Source of the DNA: Calliphora vicina
Lineage: Eukaryota; Arthropoda; Insecta; Diptera; Calliphoridae
DNA length: 64,000 nucleotides
Direction of reading: 5' to 3'
Assembly (NCBI RefSeq): GCF_958450345.1
Contig: NC_088780.1
Span: forward strand, 36,603,667-36,667,666
Below are positions 57,961 through 64,000 of the stretch, one piece after another. Below the pieces are notes generated by a model. It did not search any database and was not told the origin of the DNA. It saw nothing but the letters and a program-made list of their open reading frames with translations. The first letter of the stretch is position 1. Each line of letters opens with the position of its first letter. The position numbers and the translations under genes are program-made.

Positions 57961-58828
57961 GGCTATTTTTTTGGGATAAAAGTACTTTTATTCTTTTTAA
58001 GTTATTTAAAAAATTTCTAAAAGGATTTATAATACATTTGTACATTTTGAAAAGCTAACTTTACATAAAATATTTTAAAGGAAAAAATTTTTAATTTTTG
58101 AAACCGAGGTGACCAGGTCCAATCAAAAACGCCAATTTTTTATATAAAATTCAACTTTAGGGCAAAAATTCTCAAATCGGATAGTCGATATCAAAATATA
58201 GTAACCGATTTTAGATGGCCCAATATGTTCTTAATTATTTTGTAAAGGGTTCCGATAACCCCGCCCTTGGTATGGATAGTATAGCCAAAAAACGAAAATA
58301 TCCCATTTTTGGAATTTTTCAATACTTTTTTGCGAATTGCGGGATTCCTGATTACAAATTTCAAAATTTGTTTTTAATTTTCCATTTTCAATAAAAAATC
58401 TAAAGAAGTGTTAAATTTCATTAAAAAATAATTGTTAAGTTTTCCCTAATTAAATTGCACCTCTAGCATAAAATGGGGCAAGGACCGGCAGCTGGAAATT
58501 TTTGCATTAGGAAAAGAAATAAGCAAAGTATTTATTTCGAAAATATGGCAAATATAGAAATTTATAGCTTTTTTTATTTTCCATCGAAGTTGAGAAATAT
58601 TGAAAATATGGATAGTTGATAAATTTCGATTTACCTGGAAAAATACAAAGCAAACTACACAACTTTTATCTTTATTCTTTTCTAAATTAATTGATATATC
58701 GACAGAATCAAAATGAATGACATTCCGTTATCTAGTTTTCGAGATACTGTATCTGAAAGCGTACCAAATCACCTAAAAATGGTCTGTTTTTTTGAACACT
58801 GAAAATCATTCAACTTTGAAAGACTATA
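57961..58828. other. Unassigned repeat-like spacer
   Basis: No coding frame. The sentence-like mix of GATATC and AAAATGG motifs resembles other non-coding transposon interiors, but no ends could be set. Confidence 0.35.
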
Positions 58829-58937
58829 TCGTCCCCTTAATAAAACAATAGTCTATAAGCATATTACTTTTGTATTACTAAGAATCTACATAACTGATTC
58901 TATATGTGGTCAACATTTGGTAAAATTCTACTTCCAC
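58829..58937. mobile_element. Half of the CATATCGTCCC MITE
   Basis: TATCGTCCCCTTAATAAAAC... to GGTCAACATTTGGTAAAATT matches the reverse complement of 3171-3287. The other terminus is missing; family 2 begins at the break. Confidence 0.7.
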
Positions 58938-59432
58938 AAAATCCAAATCTTCAATAATTCTGTTAGACATACTTTCCAGTTTCCTATTTAAAATCAGCAA
59001 AATCGGTCCACAATTGGTTGAGATATGAGGAAAAAAACAGGACAACCTCGATTTTTGACCTATATCTGGATTACGCAGACATTAATGTAGACAATATGGA
59101 TATCTAATGATAAATATATCAAAGACCTTTGCAACGACGTACATAAGACCATAGTAAGTTGGACCTACAATGGGTCAACATCGGAAAAATATTTTTTAAT
59201 CCGAATTTTTTTTTTCAAAAAAAAAAACAAAACTATTTTTTTTTTCAAATTTAAAAAAAAAGAATTAAAATTTAAAAAAAAATAAAAATTCAAAAAAAAA
59301 ATTTTAAATAATTAAAAACCAACTTTGGAAAAAAAAATTTGTTTACTTAAAACTATTTGACATTTTTGTTTTGAAGTATAATTTGGTGAAGGGTAACATC
59401 GGCACAGCCGAATATAGCACTCTTACGTGTTA
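58938..59432 (+). mobile_element. Family-2 element, 5' truncated
   Basis: Begins inside family 2 (AAATCTTCAATAATTCTGTT), has TGGATATCTAATGATAAAT and CAAAGACCTTTGCAACGACG, and ends GGTGAAGGGTAACATCGGCA, the hairpin and CTCTTACGTGTT. Confidence 0.75.
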
Positions 59433-60950
59433 TATTTTATGATGATTTGCCAAAGTATACTGATCATAGACATCAAAAAGTGAGATACTGCTCTCATTTG
59501 ACAGTTAACCCTTTAGTAAGTTCTATCAGGCTTATAAAAATACCCTTTAATATTCCTCAAAGGACCCTAATCATACTAAATGTCCTTTTTCTAACAAATT
59601 CCTAAAATAAAATATACCACTCATTTAATATGAGATCAAAAATGATAAACAGTTCTAATGTTATTAACAGTTTTATTTTAGGTATTTTACATGCATCTAA
59701 ACATTACAATGGGATCAGTTGCTTGACAAGTTGCTGCCCATGGAACCTAACCCCGTATCTACTAGAAATATAAAACAATCTAAAGCGTATTTCAAAATTT
59801 TTAAGAACTTTAAATGCTGTATTTATGGACATGCAAAATATTAATAACAAATATAATCAAATTTTGAAGAGTAAAGGTTGAAAAATAAATTTTTTCAATC
59901 GACATTTTTTCTTTTCATCACTTTTGTATTCAAATTTAATAATTTCATAGTTTGCATTGCATTAATTATTAAGCAAAATGTTCTTTTATTTAATGTTTTT
60001 ATAAAAAACCCTTTATTTTATGCAATTAAAATCAGTTTGGAAATGCAGTTTCCATATGAAAACGACAACAACTAACAACCTCAATTACAACCTCTAGTAA
60101 CCTTGCAGTAAATAACTAAATTAAAAGTGAAAAACATCTTTATTTTTTTTTTTCAAAATAAATTCTCTAAATGAATAAAATATTTAACAATGTAAACTAT
60201 TTTTACAAGGATCAAAAACCTTGACTTTCAAATACAAACGAAAGCACATTCAAAAACATACAACTCACAGATACCCACTGCAACTCACAGATACCCATAC
60301 ATACTTCAATATACATATGTATCTATGTATGTAATTACTGCAATTCAACCTCTCGTTGTTACAAAACAAAACTACTGCTACAACAAATGTTAAGTAAAGA
60401 AAAGAAAACACGTAAATCACAGTGCCTGCAAAAAAAAAAGTCATGTTCATGTCCATGAGAATGAAAATGAAAATGTGGAAAAAACAAAATAACAAACAAT
60501 AACAAAAATGTCAAAAGCAAAATAACATTGCCCTCTAAAAAAACAAAAAAAAAACATCAACAGAAACAACAACATTATCAGCATCAGTAGCAACGTTGTC
60601 AACAACAATAACTACGACCTCTGTGGCAATATGTTGTAGTTGTAGGTTCCTCTAAGTATGCACTTACTTTAGAAAATAAGAGAGCAGACGGAATAGTCCT
60701 TTTTAATATCTGATAGCATTTTCTTTCTATGCTAAAATGTTGACCTTTTTAATGCACTTTGCTGTAAACAGGCAAAGCTGTGAAGAGTAACAAGTGCATT
60801 TCTTGAATATTGAATATAAGTAGATATTTACAAAATTTTATAAACTTTTTTCGAATCACCCAAAAACCACGATCTAAAAATTTTCACAACCTCAAGCAAG
60901 TTTTTCATATAAATTAGTATAAAAAACATACAAAACGATACACAGTGGGT
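59433..60950. other. Mostly single-copy spacer
   Basis: No coding frame. At about 60263-60300 CAACTCACAGATACCCA occurs twice in tandem. CAA/AAC-rich stretches and CATGTTCATGTCCATGAG are at 60440-60600. A consensus-like splice donor CTAAA|GTAAGT on the minus strand at about 60668 could belong to an upstream RhoGEF 5' exon, but there is no other support. Confidence 0.3.
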
Positions 60951-61157
60951 TCAATTACAAATTAAACTGGCGAAGTGTAAACCAAGCTTTCAGAAAATTG
61001 TATTTGTATCAATAGGAACCCCTAAGCAGGGGTTCAATTGACCTTTTTTTGATTACAATGAAATTGTCAATAGCTGGTCCAAAGAAGTCAAAAGAAAAAA
61101 AATTCAATTTTGTTTTTTAAATTTTCGTTTCAAAAATTTCCTTTTTAGGCTTTTTTT
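60951..61157. repeat. Truncated repeat starting CACAGTGG
   Basis: CACAGTGGGTTCAATTACAA followed by the small hairpin GAACCCCTAAGCAGGGGTTC; cut by family 2 at about 61158. Counted as another CACAGTGG terminus, with modest confidence. Confidence 0.4.
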
Positions 61158-61548
61158 CATTAGATATCCATATTACCTATATTAATGACTTAGTAATCCA
61201 GATATATGTATGTAGATAAAAAATATGTAAAAAAAAAATCTAGGTTGTCCTAGTTTTATCCTTATGCCTCAGCTATTTGTGGGCCGATTTTTTCGATTTA
61301 AATAGCAACCAAACCGGATCTACAGCGGATATATTGATGTATGGAAATTATTTGGGGGCTACGGAAAGTTGATTTCAACATACATAAGGACGGACGGTCA
61401 TACGGACAGACGGACATGGCTGTATCGACTCTGCTATCTATAACGATCCAAAATATATATACTTTGTGGGATCGCACAAAATGTAGAAACTACAAATGGA
61501 ATATCAAGGGTATATTCCATTTGTAATTTCTACATTGAAGGGTATAAT
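61158..61548 (-). mobile_element. Family-2 element, 3' truncated
   Basis: Minus-strand 5' end TATACCCTTCAATG at 61548, GTCY tract as GGACGGTCATACGGACAGAC, GTCGATA and ATTAGATATCCATATTACCT at the lower end. The 5' end also carries a duplicated GGAATATCAAGGGTATATTC inverted word. Confidence 0.7.
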
Positions 61549-61906
61549 AAAACAAACTGTATGAGAATTATATCAACAATTCGTATAAAACCAGTTTGTA
61601 CGAATTACTCCCAAAAAAGTAAACTACAAAATAAATGTTTAAACTGTAGAACTCTCGAATTTTTCTTACATTCGTAGCCAAATTCAAGACCAGATTTCAA
61701 ATCTCTCTTGTGGTAATAGAGATCGTAAAACAACTACAAAATCTATTGTTCATTTCAGTGTAGTTAGAGGTAATCACCTGCTAACTATTTTCTATACCAT
61801 ACTACATATTTTTGTTTGTTTATCGCATTCTTTACCGCTAAGCCGAGATTCAACCGGTTTCTCCATCATGTTACTATCACACATTGAAAAGTACGCTTAA
61901 GCTAGG

Positions 61907-62329
61907 TTTCCGCATACACCGTAATCGGCACCGAAAACGAAATTCCATACATTTGCACCGAAAAAAAGTTCGTTTCAGAAATTGGAACGAAACGGCACCG
62001 ATCAGTAACGAAAAACCTGTCATTTGGGGCCGGAACGAAAACAACTTCAAGTAGGTTGTTTTTGGTGCTGTAGGAACGAAATTATTTTAATTATTTTTTT
62101 ATTTCAAATTAATAGAAAATCAAAATGAATAAAAATAAATTTTCTTTATTGGAAGAGGAAAAATTAATAGATTTTGTCAAAAATAATGAAATTCTATTTA
62201 ACATCCGAAAATTAAAAAATAATTTCACCCAACTGAAACGAAAACAATTCAGAAACGAGACGGTGACGAACACTAACGTTTTTCAGTTTCAGTTTTCGTT
62301 GTCGGCGCCGATTACGGTGTATGCAGAAA
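61907..62329. mobile_element. Deletion derivative of a MADF-encoding DNA transposon (PIF/Harbinger-like)
   Basis: Left end TTTCCGCATACACCGTAATC, GGCACCGA; right end TCGGCGCCGATTACGGTGTA, TGCAGAAA: inverted repeats of about 33 bp with few mismatches. Subterminal GAACGAAA motifs on both sides. It contains the MADF fragment at 62125-62220. Target duplication not resolved. Confidence 0.72.
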
Positions 62330-62358
62330 TCAAGTTTTACTCTATTATTCATATTTAA
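62125..62358 (+). pseudogene. MADF-domain N-terminal fragment
   Basis: MNKNKFSLLEEEKLIDFVKN followed by NEILFNI is the first helix of a MADF (Myb/SANT-like) DNA-binding domain, as found in the second protein of PIF/Harbinger transposons and in fly transcription factors. After about residue 27 the frame runs into the right terminal repeat (FSLSAPITVYAEIK is the translated terminus), so the rest of the domain has been deleted. An A-rich context precedes the ATG. It may be transcribed but cannot make a full domain. Confidence 0.65.
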
Positions 62359-63624
62359 AAAAATCTTCAAAACAGAAAATCCGTATGATGAGACTCAATG
62401 CAGTGATTTTGAGTAGATTTTCAATGTCCTATAAGCAAAAGCAAAATTATATATAGCAGAGAAAGATACAAATTTCGCCCATGAAGAGAATTTTAATTGG
62501 ATAAAAGAGACACCAAGAGGATGTTTTGAAGGGAACTAATTGCCAGTCCATAATATCTAAACAAAATTAAAATTGTGAATCTAATACCGTGAACTAATTC
62601 TGTAGTTAATATTTCGTTTTCAATTTTGCGATCGCTGGTCGTGGATATGAATTCCCATTTTAATGGGATGTAGCTATATGTTTTTCAGGCATGATAGGCC
62701 TAGAGGGAAGGAACTATGAGTCTCAAATTCTTTCCAAATATTCTCTGTTGATCAGAAATCTTTGGTACTAAAAATGGGCAAAATCGGTTTAACGTTAGAA
62801 AAAACAATTAAATCACGATATGGCCTACGGGGAATCCTAGACAACCAACATTTTAGCAAATCATAGTAACTATCATGATAAATTGGCCTGATAACTTGTT
62901 CTTAGCTACCTTTAATAATACATATTTTAAAAACAAACAAATTAAACAAAGCTCCATTAATTGCTAATTTTTCATTTTTTTGTCTTCGTGATCTAATGTC
63001 GCGTTCTAGTACCTAAATCCTCGTTTGTTATCAGAACTTCGAGATCGTTTTAAATAAATGGGTAAACAATTTATTTCAAATTAAAATTTATTGGCTTTAA
63101 CTAAGAAACTAGTTAATGCATAAATAATCACACTTAGTATTTTATTTTAACTTTCAAAATGAGTAGCGTTCGCTATCCAAGTGTATCTTCGGTGAAATAT
63201 GCCTAAAGAAGAAGTCACAGTAATTTATTCTTATACTGAATGCTGCGCAATGGAAAGAAAAATTATATTAAATAAATGAGAAATTTGGAAAAGCAGAAAA
63301 GAACTGCTAATGCTTTTTAAGGACTATATGAAAAGTAAGTTGAACCAATAAATAATGAATACCAAGCTTTTGTTGAAAAAAGCCTTATAATCTGTGATTC
63401 ATTAGCTTTAATAGTAGATCAACAATTATTAAATATGTCTAACAGTTCGAAAACTATTAACATTTTAACTTTGGGAATTTTGCACGAATCTATTAAAAAT
63501 ATTAACATTGAACCTATAAAAAAAAACAAACTAAAGCGAATTTTTGAATTCTGGAGAAGTTTAAATTTTGTATTGAAAACTTGTATACCAAATGTAACGA
63601 ATTCAGAAAAGTAAAATAGTTAAA
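62359..63624. other. Unassigned spacer
   Basis: No supported gene. Short frames only; no match to the repeats above. Confidence 0.35.
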
Positions 63625-63715
63625 GGCCAACAATTTTTAAATTTATCAAAGGTTTATAAATGAAATTTTGTATGGAAATTTGGTTTTATAAACCTTTGAT
63701 AAATTTAAAAACTGC
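63625..63715. repeat. Palindromic repeat, copy 2
   Basis: TTTATCAAAGGTTTATAAA and TTTTATAAACCTTTGATAAA around TTTGTATGGAAAT, homologous to 25716-25816. Confidence 0.65.
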
Positions 63716-63898
63716 CTATGAATATGATGGTAAGAAATTAATTTTTTTGATAGAAATTTGTTGGCTTTTCCCATGATTTTATTTTATCACTTCAATGTCG
63801 CGTTCTGAACGGTGTCTATATGAAATTTCAGTTATTTCTAGTTGAATTATACTTTTGAACAAAAGAAATACAAATTCTCGCACTTAGTGCTTAACTTT

Positions 63899-63936
63899 CA
63901 GAATATAACCATTTATGTTATATTCTGAAAATCTAA
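63899..63936. repeat. Hairpin, 14-bp stem
   Basis: TTCAGAATATAAC, CATTTAT loop, GTTATATTCTGAA. No run of T follows on either side; function unknown. Confidence 0.55.
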
Positions 63937-64000
63937 CTACTCGAAAACCAAAAGAAAATGTGCATAGGAACTAGCTCATACACCAACAATAAATTTAAGT

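Noticed and set aside
60600..60720. 5' UTR exon of the RhoGEF ending at CTAAA|GTAAGT (minus strand, about 60668)
   Set aside because: A single consensus donor in 4 kb of AT-rich DNA is expected by chance; no acceptor pair or other support.
63899..63936. Rho-independent terminator
   Set aside because: Hairpin without a T-run and in a eukaryotic context.

Overview
The window looks like a piece of a large, AT-rich, repeat-laden genome of a higher fly. A calyptrate (blowfly or house-fly type) is my best guess. The reasons are one long-intron nuclear gene with GT-AG introns and clear fly and animal homology, Tc1/mariner, hAT and PIF-like DNA transposons, a jockey-type LINE, and many short repeats carrying (GTCY)n tracts of the mini-me/DINE-1 kind known from Diptera. 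There is no sign of bacterial, viral or organellar DNA. No tRNA, rRNA or CRISPR array was seen. Family assignments come from reading the sequence, not from a database search.

The only gene I can support well runs on the minus strand from 56598 down to 38991. It encodes a Rho guanine-nucleotide exchange factor of the ARHGEF17 (TEM4) type: a low-complexity N-terminus, a DH domain, a PH-like domain, then a C-terminal WD40-like beta-propeller ending in the family's characteristic tail. Eleven coding exons were mapped by splice sites and reading phase. Ten of them join in perfect phase. The join between the tenth and the last does not, and roughly 45 residues of the propeller are unaccounted for, so one small exon is missing or hidden in the 6.1-kb last intron. 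The ATG at 56598 gives a short N-terminus; longer isoforms could start outside the window.

Almost everything else is mobile DNA and its debris. (1) 1-5.4 kb: small inverted-repeat elements, a solo LTR, a mariner remnant, a 40-bp minisatellite and a hAT-like element. (2) 6-10.7 kb: a nest in which a 2-kb PIF-like foldback, itself carrying a family-1 element and a solo LTR, sits in a family-2 element with a TTA duplication. (3) 11.3-12.6 kb: a nearly complete DD37E-type mariner with a dead transposase. (4) 14.5-18 kb: family-1 and family-2 pieces and MITEs. (5) 19.7-27.6 kb: a jockey LINE split by an 832-bp hAT, beside a family-2 element split by a 4.04-kb hAT that carries further insertions. 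Both hATs have perfect 8-bp target duplications. (6) 27.8-35 kb: two copies of a 0.75-kb repeat and three mariner-type fragments. (7) 36.5-38.5 kb: a 350-bp tandem array with inverted termini. (8) 39-56.6 kb: the RhoGEF gene, its introns filled with repeats. (9) 57-64 kb: more elements, including a small one that still encodes a MADF-domain N-terminus.

I use 'family 1' for a 0.5-0.73 kb repeat that starts with a TATACCCTACACCACCATAG-type sequence and ends in a TGGTCGG/CCGACCA hairpin plus TTACTTGTTT. 'Family 2' starts with TATACCCTTCACCTTCGTGA and ends in a TTCGGC/GCCGAA hairpin plus the same TTACTTGTTT. Their shared layout (GTCY tract near the 5' end, 3' hairpin, common terminus) suggests Helentron/DINE-like elements, which is an inference.
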